From positions 1 to 64,000 of the forward strand of contig VAFL01000007.1 in assembly GCA_005768755.1 (NCBI GenBank): a stretch of 64,000 nt of DNA. Direction: 5' to 3'. Below the pieces are notes generated by a model that saw only the letters and a list, made by a program, of their open reading frames with translations, was not told the DNA's origin and did no database searches. Position numbers and translations under genes: made by a program. The DNA comes from Paracoccus denitrificans. GTDB taxonomy: Bacteria > Pseudomonadota > Alphaproteobacteria > Rhodobacterales > Rhodobacteraceae. Below are positions 52,240 through 63,751 of the stretch, in pieces; position 1 is the stretch's first letter; each line of letters begins with the position of its first letter.

Positions 52240-53595
52240 ATGCAAGAACTATGGGACAGGGCCAGCAAGTCACTTCGGGACAGGATTGGGGGCAATAATC
52301 ACACCGCATGGATCGCACCGCTAGGTCTGTCCCGTATAGATTCGGACGAGGCGCTGATCACTACACCGACGCGCTTCATTTCGGACTGGGTGCAGCGCCA
52401 CTATGCCGAGGCCATTCGCGAGGCGCTGATCGAAGCCGGGGCAGAGATCACCCGGCTTAGCTTTCAGGTCCAGCAGACCGCGCGGCGCCAGTCGCCCGCC
52501 CGTAATGTGGGACCGGTGGCGGCCACCGCAACGCCACGCCCCGCAGCCGAGCAGGAGATGTCATCCCCGCTCGATTCGCGTTTCACCTTCGACAATTTCG
52601 TCGTCGGCAAGCCGAACGAACTGGCCCATGCCGCCGCGCGCCGCGTGGCCGAAGGCGGGCCGGTGACGTTCAACCCGTTGTTCCTGTATGGCGGCGTTGG
52701 CCTGGGCAAGACCCACCTGATGCATGCCATCGCCAGCGACATGCGCACCCGCCGCCCCGAGGCCCGTGTGCTGTATCTCTCGGCAGAGCAGTTCATGTAT
52801 CGCTTCGTGCAGGCCCTTCGCGAACGCACGGTCATGGATTTCAAGGAAATGTTCCGCACGGTCGAGGTTCTTATGGTCGATGACGTCCAGTTCATCGCCG
52901 GCAAGGAATCGACGCAGGAGGAATTCTTTCACACGTTCAACGCTCTCGTGGATCAGGGCAAGCAGATCGTGATTTCTGCCGACCGCGCACCGGGCGAGAT
53001 CAAGGATATGGAAGACCGCATCAAGTCGCGCCTGCAATGCGGCCTTGTCGTCGATCTGCACCCAACCGATTACGAACTGCGTCTGGGCATCCTGCAATCC
53101 AAGACCGACGCATTCCGCGCACAATATGCAGGCCTGTGCATCGAGCCGGGAGTCCTGGAATTCCTGGCCCACCGTATCACCGCGAACGTGCGCGTGCTGG
53201 AAGGCGCGTTGCAGCGCCTGTTTGCCTTCGCAAGCCTTGTCGGGCGCAAGATCGACATGGAACTGACGCAGGACTGTCTGGCGGACATCCTGCGCGCCTC
53301 GGATCGCAAGCTGTCGATCGAGGATATTCAGCGCCGCGTCGCAGAGCACTACAATATCAAGCTGGCTGATCTGGTCGGACAGAAGCGCGTGCGCACGATT
53401 GCGCGCCCCCGTCAGGTGGCGATGTATCTGGCCAAGCAGATGACGACCCGCAGCCTGCCGGAAATCGGTCGCCGCTTCGGCGGTCGCGATCACACAACGA
53501 TCATGCATGGCGTCCGCAAGATCGAAGAACTTTGCGCCGACGATCACGGGTTGGCCGAGGATGTGCAGCTTCTGCGCCGCGCGCTGGAAGCCTGA
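52240..53595 (+). CDS. dnaA: Chromosomal replication initiator DnaA
   Basis: A 451-residue initiator that binds DnaA boxes and opens the origin. Domain I is at about 1-85, a linker at 85-110, and the AAA+ domain has Walker A GGVGLGKT (151-158) and Walker B EVLMVDDVQF. Domain IV carries the DNA-binding signature GGRDHTTIMHGVRKI. The ATG at 52240 has only a weak ribosome-binding site (AGAGACG). The gene heads dnaA-dnaN-recF. The four GANTC sites upstream suggest cell-cycle-dependent methylation could affect its expression. Confidence 0.97.
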   Translation: MQELWDRASKSLRDRIGGNNHTAWIAPLGLSRIDSDEALITTPTRFISDWVQRHYAEAIREALIEAGAEITRLSFQVQQTARRQSPARNVGPVAATATPRPAAEQEMSSPLDSRFTFDNFVVGKPNELAHAAARRVAEGGPVTFNPLFLYGGVGLGKTHLMHAIASDMRTRRPEARVLYLSAEQFMYRFVQALRERTVMDFKEMFRTVEVLMVDDVQFIAGKESTQEEFFHTFNALVDQGKQIVISADRAPGEIKDMEDRIKSRLQCGLVVDLHPTDYELRLGILQSKTDAFRAQYAGLCIEPGVLEFLAHRITANVRVLEGALQRLFAFASLVGRKIDMELTQDCLADILRASDRKLSIEDIQRRVAEHYNIKLADLVGQKRVRTIARPRQVAMYLAKQMTTRSLPEIGRRFGGRDHTTIMHGVRKIEELCADDHGLAEDVQLLRRALEA

Positions 53596-53711
53596 TCACC
53601 AAGGCTTGATTCTGGACGCGTTTTTAATGACATTCGGCACACCGGCACCGGGCCGGTGATGGTGCGCCGGAATGTGCGCAGTAAGATGATGCGCATTGCA
53701 GGGGACTCAGC

Positions 53712-54830
53712 ATGAAATTCTCGATCGAACGGGCCGATCTGGTGAAAGCCGTGGCGCAGGCGGGTTCGGTGGTCGAACGCCGCCACACGATCCCGATCCT
53801 TGCCAATGTGCAGATCGAGGCCACGCCCGACGGCGTCAGCTTCCGCGCCACCGACCTGGATACCGAAGTCGTTGACCGCACCGCCGCCCATGTCGAACGC
53901 CCCGGCGCGACAACCGTTTCGGCCCAGATGCTGAACGAAATCGCGCGCAAGCTGCCGGACGGATCGCTGGTGACCATCGCCGTGGATGGCGCGAACGAAC
54001 GTCTGACCGTGCAGGCCGGACGGTCCAACTTCTCGCTCGCGACGCTGCCGACGGAAGATTTCCCGGTCATGGCCAATGCCGAATACAGCGCCAACTTCGC
54101 CGCCCCCGCGCCGGTGCTGCGGCGCCTGTTCGACAAGTCGAAATTCGCCATCTCGAACGAAGAGACACGTTATTACCTGAACGGCGTCTATATGCATGTC
54201 TCGCAAGGCGAAGACGGCGATGTTCTGCGTTGTGTGGCAACCGATGGTCACAGGCTTGCGCGGATTGATGCGGCGCTGCCAGACGGCGCGGCCGAGATGC
54301 CGGGCGTGATCGTGCCGAAGAAAACCGTGGCAGAGTTGCGCAAGCTTCTGGACGACGACGAACAACAGATCGCGGTTTCGGTCAGCGAAACCAAGGTCCG
54401 TTTCGCCACGCCCAACATCACGCTGACGTCGAAGGTCATTGACGGCACCTTCCCCGACTATACCCGCGTCATCCCCGCCGGCAACAGCCGCAAACTGGAA
54501 GTGGATGCCAAGGATTTCGCCCGCGCCGTCGATCGTGTCGCCACCGTCAGCAGCGAACGATCGCGCGCGGTCAAGCTGGCGCTGGATATGGATCGGTTGG
54601 TGCTGTCGGTAAACGCCCCGGACGCCGGCACCGCGGACGAGGAACTGGCCGTGGCTTACGGCGACGATGCGCTGGAAATCGGCTTCAACGCCAAATACCT
54701 GCAGGAAATTGCCGCCCAGATCGACCGTGAAAACGCTGTCTTCATGTTCAACGGATCGGGTGATGCGGCGCTGATCCGCGAAGGCAATGACCCGTCGGCG
54801 GTCTATGTCGTCATGCCGATGCGCGTTTGA
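53712..54830 (+). CDS. dnaN: DNA polymerase III beta subunit (sliding clamp)
   Basis: A 372-residue clamp with three similar domains. It starts MKFSIERADLVKAVAQAGSV, has LPTEDFPVM in the middle, and ends with the typical AVYVVMPMRV. It encircles DNA and tethers polymerase III. AGGGG precedes the ATG. The recF start codon overlaps its stop, so expression is coupled. Confidence 0.97.
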   Translation: MKFSIERADLVKAVAQAGSVVERRHTIPILANVQIEATPDGVSFRATDLDTEVVDRTAAHVERPGATTVSAQMLNEIARKLPDGSLVTIAVDGANERLTVQAGRSNFSLATLPTEDFPVMANAEYSANFAAPAPVLRRLFDKSKFAISNEETRYYLNGVYMHVSQGEDGDVLRCVATDGHRLARIDAALPDGAAEMPGVIVPKKTVAELRKLLDDDEQQIAVSVSETKVRFATPNITLTSKVIDGTFPDYTRVIPAGNSRKLEVDAKDFARAVDRVATVSSERSRAVKLALDMDRLVLSVNAPDAGTADEELAVAYGDDALEIGFNAKYLQEIAAQIDRENAVFMFNGSGDAALIREGNDPSAVYVVMPMRV

Positions 54831-55900
54831 TCCTTTCGCGACTGACACTTCAACAATTCCGGTCCTGGCCGCGGCTTGAGCTTGATCTCGATGCCCGGCC
54901 AGTGGCGCTTTATGGCCCGAACGGATCGGGCAAGACCAACGTGCTGGAAGCGGTGTCGATGCTTTCGCCGGGTCGCGGAATGCGTGCTGCCTCGCCGCTC
55001 GATCAGGCGCGGCAGGGCGTAAACGCGGGCTGGCGCATCCGTGCGCAGGCGGGCGACTATCAGATCGAGACGACGGCCCTTCCCGGCGCGAACCGCACTG
55101 TCAGCATTGACGACAAGACCGCGCCGCAAGTCGCACTCGGTCAGATCCTGCGGCTGATCTGGCTGACGCCCGCAATGGACCGCCTCTGGACCGAATCCCC
55201 CGAAGGGCGACGCCGTTTTCTGGACCGGGTGACACTGTCTTTCTTCCCTGACCATGCCGAGGCCGCGCTTGGCTATGACAAGGCCATGCGCGAACGCAAC
55301 AGGCTGCTGCGCGATCAGGTCACCGACAGCGGCTGGTACCGTGCGCTGGAAGCACAAATGGCCGAGTCGGGATCGCGTATCACGCAGAACCGGCTGGCCG
55401 CCTTGGCCGCGATCATGGTGGCCCAGCAAGACGGCGATGACTTTCCTGTGGCCCGGCTGACCCTGCTGCCGGGAGAGGGCTTTGCCGATGATCCGAATGC
55501 GGTCGACATCGCTGGCAGGCTGGCCGCCATGCGGCCGCGCGATCTTGCAGCGGGGCGCAGCCTGACCGGTCCGCACCGTGCCGATCTGGGGGCCGTCTGG
55601 GGACCCCAGGATATGCCCGCCGCGCTGTCTTCTACCGGGGAACAGAAGGCGCTTCTTCTGTCGCTGATTCTGGCCAATGCGCACGCATTGTCCGATCAGC
55701 CAGTCGTGCTTTTGCTGGACGAAGTTGCGGCCCATCTGGACGCGGATCGCCGCGCTGCGCTTTACGCGCGTATCCTGGCACTGCCTGCGCAATCGCTGCT
55801 GACCGGCACCGGGCCCGAACTTTTCGACGCCTTCGGGGGGCGCGCGCGCATGTTCGCGGTCAGCCGAACTGATGGTGCATCAAGGATCGCCGATGACTAA
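54827..55900 (+). CDS. recF: DNA replication and repair protein RecF
   Basis: A 357-residue SMC-like ATPase of the RecFOR gap-repair pathway. Walker A is GPNGSGKT (30-37); the signature LSSTGEQKALLLSLILANA and Walker B VVLLLDEVAAHLD lie near the C-terminus. The best start is TTG at 54827, overlapping the dnaN stop (TTGA), giving the family N-terminus ILSRLTLQQFRSW. It is convergent with a phospholipase-D-family gene with a four-base overlap. Confidence 0.95.
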   Translation: MILSRLTLQQFRSWPRLELDLDARPVALYGPNGSGKTNVLEAVSMLSPGRGMRAASPLDQARQGVNAGWRIRAQAGDYQIETTALPGANRTVSIDDKTAPQVALGQILRLIWLTPAMDRLWTESPEGRRRFLDRVTLSFFPDHAEAALGYDKAMRERNRLLRDQVTDSGWYRALEAQMAESGSRITQNRLAALAAIMVAQQDGDDFPVARLTLLPGEGFADDPNAVDIAGRLAAMRPRDLAAGRSLTGPHRADLGAVWGPQDMPAALSSTGEQKALLLSLILANAHALSDQPVVLLLDEVAAHLDADRRAALYARILALPAQSLLTGTGPELFDAFGGRARMFAVSRTDGASRIADD

Positions 55901-57444
55901 AGCAGCCATTCGATTGGCAGCAGGTTCAGCACATAAACAGCGATGCGATTGCCAACACCCAGACCCGGTTCGTGCTCGATCATGACGACGCCACCATCTG
56001 GCTGGGGATCCTGCCAGAGCATGTCGCCATCATCCAGCACCGGGCGGAAGCTGCGTTTCGAAATATCGGTCACGAACGAACTGGCGCCCTCGGTCGCGAT
56101 GGTCGGGCTTTCGATCAGAAAGCCCATCTCGCAATTCAGCGCAGCCGATCGAGGGTCGAAATTGAAAGAGCCGATAAAGACACGCGCATTATCTGCCGCA
56201 AACGTCTTGGCATGCAGGCTGGCACCCGATGACCCGACCGGCCCCAATTCATCATGCCCCGGCGACACGCCGTCGATGGGCTTCAGCTCATACAGGACCA
56301 CACCTGCCTTCAGCAGCTCACGGCGGTATTTGACATAGCCCGCGTGCACCATCGGGACGTCGGTCGCCTGCCATGAATTTGTCAGGATGTGCACCTCGAC
56401 CCCCGACCGGGCAAGATCGGCAAAGAAGCGGGTGCCCTGCTTGCCCGGCACGAAATAGGCCGAAATCAGATCCACCCGTTTCTCGACCGTGCCAAGGATC
56501 TGGCCCAGCCTGGTAATCATCAACTGGCTGCGGTCGACCTCGCCTGCACCTTTTTCGGGATCATCCGCAACGACCTGAACGCTCGTCCATTCCATCTGCG
56601 GCGAAGTGCCTTGCGTCATTCGTCCTGCAGGACCGCTTGCATTGTCGGGTGCAAAGGCCTGCGCACCGTCGCTGGCGATCGCCGCCTGCACGGCCGCATC
56701 AAAATCCGTCAGGTCGCCCGCACCCGAGATGACCTGTTCCAGCGCCAGCACGGGGCTGCTGTTCCAGTATTCGTCGAAGATTGCGGCGGTATCGGTCACC
56801 ACCTCGCCCACGCCCAACACGTCCAGATCAAGATAGGATGGCTGTTCCCCGAAGGAAAAATACTCGTTGCCGATATTCCGCCCGCCAACGATGGCGACGG
56901 CACCATCAACGATGAACGCCTTGTTGTGCATCCGCCGGTTCATGCGCAGCGGATACAGCGCATAGCCAAGAAGCTTCGGCTTGCGGATCGTCGAGGGATT
57001 GAACAACCTGACAGAGAAATTGGGCATGGCGTTCAGCGCGGCCAGCGTCTGGTCCATTCCCTTGATGCCATTGTCGTCAAGCAACAGACGCACACGGACG
57101 CCCCGCTCTGCCGCGTCGCGCAAGGTATCAAGAAGCAATACGCCGGATTCGTCATCGTGCCAGATGTAATACATCGCATCGATGGACCGTTCGGATCCCG
57201 CCGCCAGTTGCAGACGCGCGGTCAGTGCACCTTGCCCGTCTGCCAGAGGCACGACACCCGACTGACCGGGGTGGGCCGCCAGGGCCTCTACCGCGCGGGG
57301 GCCAAGGCGCGTGTCCTCATCAAACGGAATGGCCGTTTCAGTGGTGCGACCCTCGGTCGACGGCACGGCAAAGATCAGGCGTCCGGCAATCCACAGCACA
57401 GCGAGGCATACGATCAGGATCAAAAGCATCTTCAACCACCGCAT
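55897..57444 (-). CDS. Phospholipase D-family protein (cardiolipin synthase-like)
   Basis: A 515-residue protein with one N-terminal membrane segment (about 5-25) and two HKD motifs: H173-x-K175-x4-D180 in RMHNKAFIVDG and H411-x-K413-x4-D418 in LHAKTFAADN. Each is followed by the G-[GS]-x-N element. Two HKD motifs form one PLD active site; likely activities are cardiolipin synthesis or phosphodiester hydrolysis at the membrane. The ATG at 57444 is chosen because the segment starts there; a TTG 63 bases upstream extends it with no clear benefit. It lies antisense between recF and gyrB, interrupting the usual recF-gyrB order. Confidence 0.82.
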   Translation of the reverse strand: MRWLKMLLILIVCLAVLWIAGRLIFAVPSTEGRTTETAIPFDEDTRLGPRAVEALAAHPGQSGVVPLADGQGALTARLQLAAGSERSIDAMYYIWHDDESGVLLLDTLRDAAERGVRVRLLLDDNGIKGMDQTLAALNAMPNFSVRLFNPSTIRKPKLLGYALYPLRMNRRMHNKAFIVDGAVAIVGGRNIGNEYFSFGEQPSYLDLDVLGVGEVVTDTAAIFDEYWNSSPVLALEQVISGAGDLTDFDAAVQAAIASDGAQAFAPDNASGPAGRMTQGTSPQMEWTSVQVVADDPEKGAGEVDRSQLMITRLGQILGTVEKRVDLISAYFVPGKQGTRFFADLARSGVEVHILTNSWQATDVPMVHAGYVKYRRELLKAGVVLYELKPIDGVSPGHDELGPVGSSGASLHAKTFAADNARVFIGSFNFDPRSAALNCEMGFLIESPTIATEGASSFVTDISKRSFRPVLDDGDMLWQDPQPDGGVVMIEHEPGLGVGNRIAVYVLNLLPIEWLL

Positions 57445-57597
57445 CCGCACCCTCACCCTTGCCGGTCTTTGAGGGATTGTTTCGCCCCTTTTGCGCGCCA
57501 AACGCAAGGTCTGGCGTCAATTCGCCAAATTGCCCCGAAATACTGTGTGTTTCCCGTGACTTTACCCGCCAGAATGACTATATCATGCGCAGAATAA

Positions 57598-60048
<2,451 letters not shown>

Positions 60049-60227
60049 TCAGGACAGGGCAAACAGATCAACCTAAGCGATTCCGTGATAATCCTGCCTC
60101 AGTTCGGGGCGGGATTGATCCGGAATTAGGCATGTTTGCATCTGACAGATTGCTTCAGACTGCCCATTGGACATAAGGTAACGTCCTAATTCACCGAGAG
60201 TCACCCTCTCTGATCGTGGAGTTAACG

Positions 60228-60962
60228 ATGAAGCAGTCCTCGTTTTATGTGTCCTTCGCAGCCGCTCTGATCGCAGGCACCGCCGCCAACGCGGGCGGCT
60301 ATATCGCACCGATTGTTGAAACCCCTGTCGCGGTCGTGGAACCCGTCGTACCGCTGACCTGGAAAGGCGCCTATGTCGGCGCAACGGTTGGATATGCCTT
60401 CGGCGGCGATGATGAAGTCGGCTATTCGCGCAACGACAATCTGTTCTACAATTCCGATACGCTGGAGTTGTCGGGCATGAATGCAGGCCTTCGCGCAGGC
60501 TATCGCACGCAGTTCACCGGCCGAACCCGTGACTGGGTCATCGGCGGCGAACTCAGCTATGAAGGCGGCAACATCGAAGACAGCTTCACTGATGGTGCGT
60601 TCGAGGCCGAAAACAGCATCAACAACGTCATGGCGCTGCGCGTCAAGACGGGGGTGCTGAACAATGCCAAGGATACGCTTTTCTACGGCATTCTGGGTGT
60701 CGCCCAGGCCGATTTCGATTATCGCATTCAGGGTGTCGATGGCAGCACCGCCTTCTCTGTCGAAAGTGAAGGTGAGACCATGACCGGCTATATCGTCGGC
60801 CTCGGGGTGGAGCGTAAGCTGAACGAGCGCCTCTCGCTGACTGGCGAATGGGAATATGCGAATTTCGGCAAGGAAACACTGGAAGTCGACGGTTCGCCCT
60901 ATTCGACCGAAATGACGCCGGATTTCCACAACATCAAAGTTGGTCTGAACTACCAGTTCTGA
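60228..60962 (+). CDS. Outer-membrane beta-barrel protein
   Basis: A 244-residue exported protein with a signal peptide (KQSSFYVSFAAALIAGTAAN, cleavage near ANA-GGY). The mature part has alternating short beta strands such as GAYVGATVGYAFGG (about 49-62), LSGMNAGLRAGYRTQF and GYIVGLGVERKL, and ends in NYQF with the terminal Phe required for BAM insertion. This is the eight-stranded Opa/OmpA-like barrel type, of unknown role. GGAG precedes ATG 60228. A strong terminator follows it. Confidence 0.82.
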   Translation: MKQSSFYVSFAAALIAGTAANAGGYIAPIVETPVAVVEPVVPLTWKGAYVGATVGYAFGGDDEVGYSRNDNLFYNSDTLELSGMNAGLRAGYRTQFTGRTRDWVIGGELSYEGGNIEDSFTDGAFEAENSINNVMALRVKTGVLNNAKDTLFYGILGVAQADFDYRIQGVDGSTAFSVESEGETMTGYIVGLGVERKLNERLSLTGEWEYANFGKETLEVDGSPYSTEMTPDFHNIKVGLNYQF

Positions 60963-60985
60963 TCTGACCCATTCCTGGGATTGAG

Positions 60986-61015
60986 GGCCGTGCGAAGGGT
61001 TTGCACGGCCTTTTT
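60986..61015 (+). terminator. Rho-independent terminator of the beta-barrel gene
   Basis: GGCCGTGC (60986-60993) pairs with GCACGGCC (61003-61010) and is followed by TTTTT. Confidence 0.9.
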
Positions 61016-61018
61016 CAT

Positions 61019-61771
61019 TCAAGATTTGCCATCGCCTGCGCCAGTGAACTCTGCCATGGCGCGCCGCGCCGTCGGGCATGGGCCAGGCCGGTTCCGCATC
61101 CGGTCGACATAATCACGCAGCAGCGAGACACGCCGGGGCCGGAAGCTTTGTCCGTTCAGGCGGGCGCTGATGATGCGGTTGCAATGGAACATGCGGAAAT
61201 CCTCGCGCAGCTTGCACCAGCCCAGAAGCATCAGCGCACTCTCGGAATATGACATCCCCAGCGGGCGGATGTCGCGTTCGGAACGGCGGTCGTTCAGGTC
61301 GCGGTAAACAAGGTGCAACTCCTCCTCATCCCAGCAGGCATTGCGGATCATTTCCATATCGACGGTCGGCTGCATCCGCCCGTTTGGCGGGGTAAAGCTG
61401 CGCAGCGCCACGTGGTTGGCCTGCATGACCTGCCGATCCGGCAAGGTGGCGACGATGCGGGCAAGCGCGTTGCGCGCTGCCTCGATCAGGTCCGGGTCGC
61501 CGACGCGCGGCAACGCATCGACGGCCAGGCGCAATGCCTCAATTTCCAGCCGGGAAAAGCTTTGCGGGGGCAGTGCCGGGTCTTCTGTCAGACGATATCC
61601 CAGTCCGGCCTCGCCGTCTATAAGCGCCCCACCGGCGCGCAACGTGGCGATGTCGCGATAAAGCTGACGCGGGCTGACCCCGGTTTCCTCGGCCAGGCGC
61701 GCGGCCGTGACCGGCGGGGTCAGGCGGCGCAGCGTGTCCATCAATCTCATCAGCCGGTCGGTGCGTGCCAT
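61019..61771 (-). CDS. WYL/HTH-domain transcriptional regulator (YafY type)
   Basis: A 250-residue DeoR-like regulator: an N-terminal winged HTH (ARTDRLMRLMDTLRRLTPPV, then ETGVSPRQLYRDIATLRAGG) and a WYL domain (about 130-200) with the LVYRDLNDRRSERDIRPLG element and SESALMLLGWCKLREDFR. It probably senses a small molecule or nucleic acid through the WYL domain. The ATG at 61771 is chosen because it begins just before the HTH. It is divergent from a glutathione transferase gene with only 59 bases between, so it likely controls that gene. Confidence 0.85.
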   Translation of the reverse strand: MARTDRLMRLMDTLRRLTPPVTAARLAEETGVSPRQLYRDIATLRAGGALIDGEAGLGYRLTEDPALPPQSFSRLEIEALRLAVDALPRVGDPDLIEAARNALARIVATLPDRQVMQANHVALRSFTPPNGRMQPTVDMEMIRNACWDEEELHLVYRDLNDRRSERDIRPLGMSYSESALMLLGWCKLREDFRMFHCNRIISARLNGQSFRPRRVSLLRDYVDRMRNRPGPCPTARRAMAEFTGAGDGKS

Positions 61772-61830
61772 GCTGTCACATTCTGTCAGGGGTCCTGCCG
61801 CATAAGTGACCCATTGAACGACAGGAGTCC

Positions 61831-62418
61831 ATGATGCTGACGCTTTATCATTCCCAACCATCCCGCTCGACCTCGATCATGCAGTTGTTGCACGAGTTGG
61901 GCGCGTTGGATCAGGTCAAGATCGTCGATGTGACGATCAATCGGCCTGACGGGTCCGGGCAGGCTGATCCGAAGAACCCCCATCCCGAAGGCAAGGTCCC
62001 TTATCTTGTCGACGGCGACGACCACCTGCGCGAGCGTATGGCGATCACCCTGTACCTGACGGACCGGTTCGACGACGGCCGCCTGGGCCGCCCGGTCGGC
62101 CATCCGCAGCGTGGCGAATACCTGTCATGGCTGTTCTGGTCGCAAGGCGTGCTGGAACCGTTGGTCTTTCTTAACATGGCAAAGGTGGATCATCCGCTTC
62201 TGAAAGCCTGGATCCTTGATCTGGACACGGCCATCCAGCGGCTGGACGAGGTGCTGTCCAAGCAGCCCTACCTGATGGGCGACGCGTTCAGCGCCGTCGA
62301 TCTGGCGCTTGGCGGGTATTTCGTCCGCTTCAAGTCGGACGTTCCGACGACCCCCGCAATCGACGATTGGGCAGCGCGCTGCATGGACCGTGACAGCGTG
62401 CGTGCATTCGCGATCTAG
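61831..62418 (+). CDS. Glutathione S-transferase family protein
   Basis: A 195-residue GST: an N-terminal thioredoxin-like domain (LTLYHSQPSRSTSIMQLL; the Ser/Arg-rich loop near 9-15 is the probable glutathione-binding site), NPHPEGKVPYLVDGDDHLRE (about 49-68) with the cis-Pro, and an alpha-helical C-terminal domain with QPYLMGDAFSAVDLALG. AGGAG precedes tandem ATGs. It is divergent from and probably regulated by the WYL regulator. Substrate unknown. Confidence 0.85.
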   Translation: MMLTLYHSQPSRSTSIMQLLHELGALDQVKIVDVTINRPDGSGQADPKNPHPEGKVPYLVDGDDHLRERMAITLYLTDRFDDGRLGRPVGHPQRGEYLSWLFWSQGVLEPLVFLNMAKVDHPLLKAWILDLDTAIQRLDEVLSKQPYLMGDAFSAVDLALGGYFVRFKSDVPTTPAIDDWAARCMDRDSVRAFAI

Positions 62419-63311
62419 CCCGTCTTGGGCGGGCTTGGGGCGGCGACCGGCAGGCGGGCCATCTGCACCATCAGGATGCCCGCCGCCACGATACCGGCGC
62501 CGATCACATCGCTGAAGCCAAAGCGTTCGCCCAGGAAAATGGCCGCAATGGTGACACCGAAGATCGGGGACAGGAAGTGGAAGGTCGCGGCGCGGATGGC
62601 CCCGATGCGACCGACCAACAGGAACCAGATGAATGTCGCAGCGATGCCCGGCGCAAGCACGGTGTAGAGAAAGGCGATGACCAGCCGCCAGCTCCAGTCG
62701 ATAGGCTGGCCCCATTCCATGACCGCCGCAGGCACTGCCAGCACGGCTGCGCCTACCGCCATTTGAAGCGCCACGATCATCATCATGTTCTTGCTGCCGC
62801 CCGCGCCCCGTGCCACCAGTGTCGCCAGCGTCAACGCCATGACCGCGATCAGGGCCAGAACCGTGCCGAACGGGTCCAGACCATGCTGCAAGCGAACGCC
62901 CATGACGATGGCGACACCGATCACACCCAGCACCAGCCCCAGAACAGCCATCGGGCGCAGCTTCTCGCCCAGCCAGACCCAGCCCAGAAACGCCACGATC
63001 AGCGGCATCATGGACGCGATGATCGCCGCCGCCGAGGCCTCGATCGTGCGCATGGCGATCCAGTTCAGGCCCAGATAAAGCGCGTTCTGCATGATCCCGA
63101 AAATGATCAGCACCCGCCATTCGTTCCGGCTGAGCTTCCATGTCTGGCCCATCGCGCGGGCCAGTGCGATGCCAATGACGGCAGACAGGGTGAAGCGAAT
63201 GACAAGCGCCGTCAACGGTGGCGCGGCGACCACGATCACCCGTGTCGAGGTGAATGCAGAGGCCCACATGAAGGCGAAGGCCAGACCCATTCCGATTGAT
63301 TTCAGATCCAT
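62415..63311 (-). CDS. EamA/DMT-superfamily exporter
   Basis: A 298-residue membrane protein with ten predicted membrane segments in two EamA halves: ALAFAFMWASAFTSTRVIVV near the start, NALYLGLNWIAMRT and LAPGIAATFIWFLLVGRIGA in the second half. Such proteins export metabolites or amino acids; substrate cannot be told. It is convergent with the GST gene with a four-base overlap of stops. Confidence 0.85.
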   Translation of the reverse strand: MDLKSIGMGLAFAFMWASAFTSTRVIVVAAPPLTALVIRFTLSAVIGIALARAMGQTWKLSRNEWRVLIIFGIMQNALYLGLNWIAMRTIEASAAAIIASMMPLIVAFLGWVWLGEKLRPMAVLGLVLGVIGVAIVMGVRLQHGLDPFGTVLALIAVMALTLATLVARGAGGSKNMMMIVALQMAVGAAVLAVPAAVMEWGQPIDWSWRLVIAFLYTVLAPGIAATFIWFLLVGRIGAIRAATFHFLSPIFGVTIAAIFLGERFGFSDVIGAGIVAAGILMVQMARLPVAAPSPPKTG

Positions 63312-63388
63312 GCCGCACCCCGTCCGAACCGTGCGACCTTAGGCCCGCACCAGTGGTTACGCCACCCCCCGAAACGGCGCGCTGCCAT

Positions 63389-63413
63389 CAAAAAGGCCGC
63401 CCCGAAGGCGGCC
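63389..63413 (-). terminator. Rho-independent terminator of the HU gene
   Basis: GGCCGCC (63395-63401) pairs with GGCGGCC (63407-63413); on the minus strand TTTTT follows. It lies between the HU stop and the exporter gene. Confidence 0.85.
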
Positions 63414-63454
63414 AGTTCGTTCTTTTTCCTGTGCCCTCCCTGACGGGCTTAGGA

Positions 63455-63751
63455 TCAGGCGTTAACGCTGTCTTTCAGCGCCTTGGCAACGGTCACCTTG
63501 ACCTGCTTGTCGGCGGGTTTGGACATCATTTCCTGGGTCTGCGGGTTGCGGACCATGCGCTCGGGGCGCGCGCGGCATGCAATCTTGCCGATGCCCGGCA
63601 GCGTCACCGAACCACCGTTCGAAACTTCGCGGGTCACCACGGCGGCGATCGCGTCCAGAGCGGCAGCAGCGGATTTCTTGTCGCTGCCCAGTTCGTCAGC
63701 CAGAGTGGCGACGAGTTGGGTTTTGGTCATCGGCTTGGCGGCTTGAGCCAT
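63455..63751 (-). CDS. HU-family DNA-binding protein
   Basis: A 98-residue histone-like protein: MTKTQLVATLADELGSDKK, then VTLPGIGKIACRARPERMVR with the beta arm (RNPQTQEMMSKPADK), and the C-terminus VTVAKALKDSVNA. A short N-terminal extension AQAAKPM precedes the usual start; an internal ATG at codon 8 could be the true start, but GAGGAG lies properly before 63751. HU bends DNA nonspecifically. It has its own terminator. Confidence 0.93.
   Translation of the reverse strand: MAQAAKPMTKTQLVATLADELGSDKKSAAAALDAIAAVVTREVSNGGSVTLPGIGKIACRARPERMVRNPQTQEMMSKPADKQVKVTVAKALKDSVNA

Noticed and set aside
53640..53660. GC-rich inverted repeat between dnaA and dnaN as a terminator
   Set aside because: CACCGG/CCGGTG pairing is present, but no T-tract follows, and dnaN is expected to be co-transcribed or have its own promoter; too weak to call.
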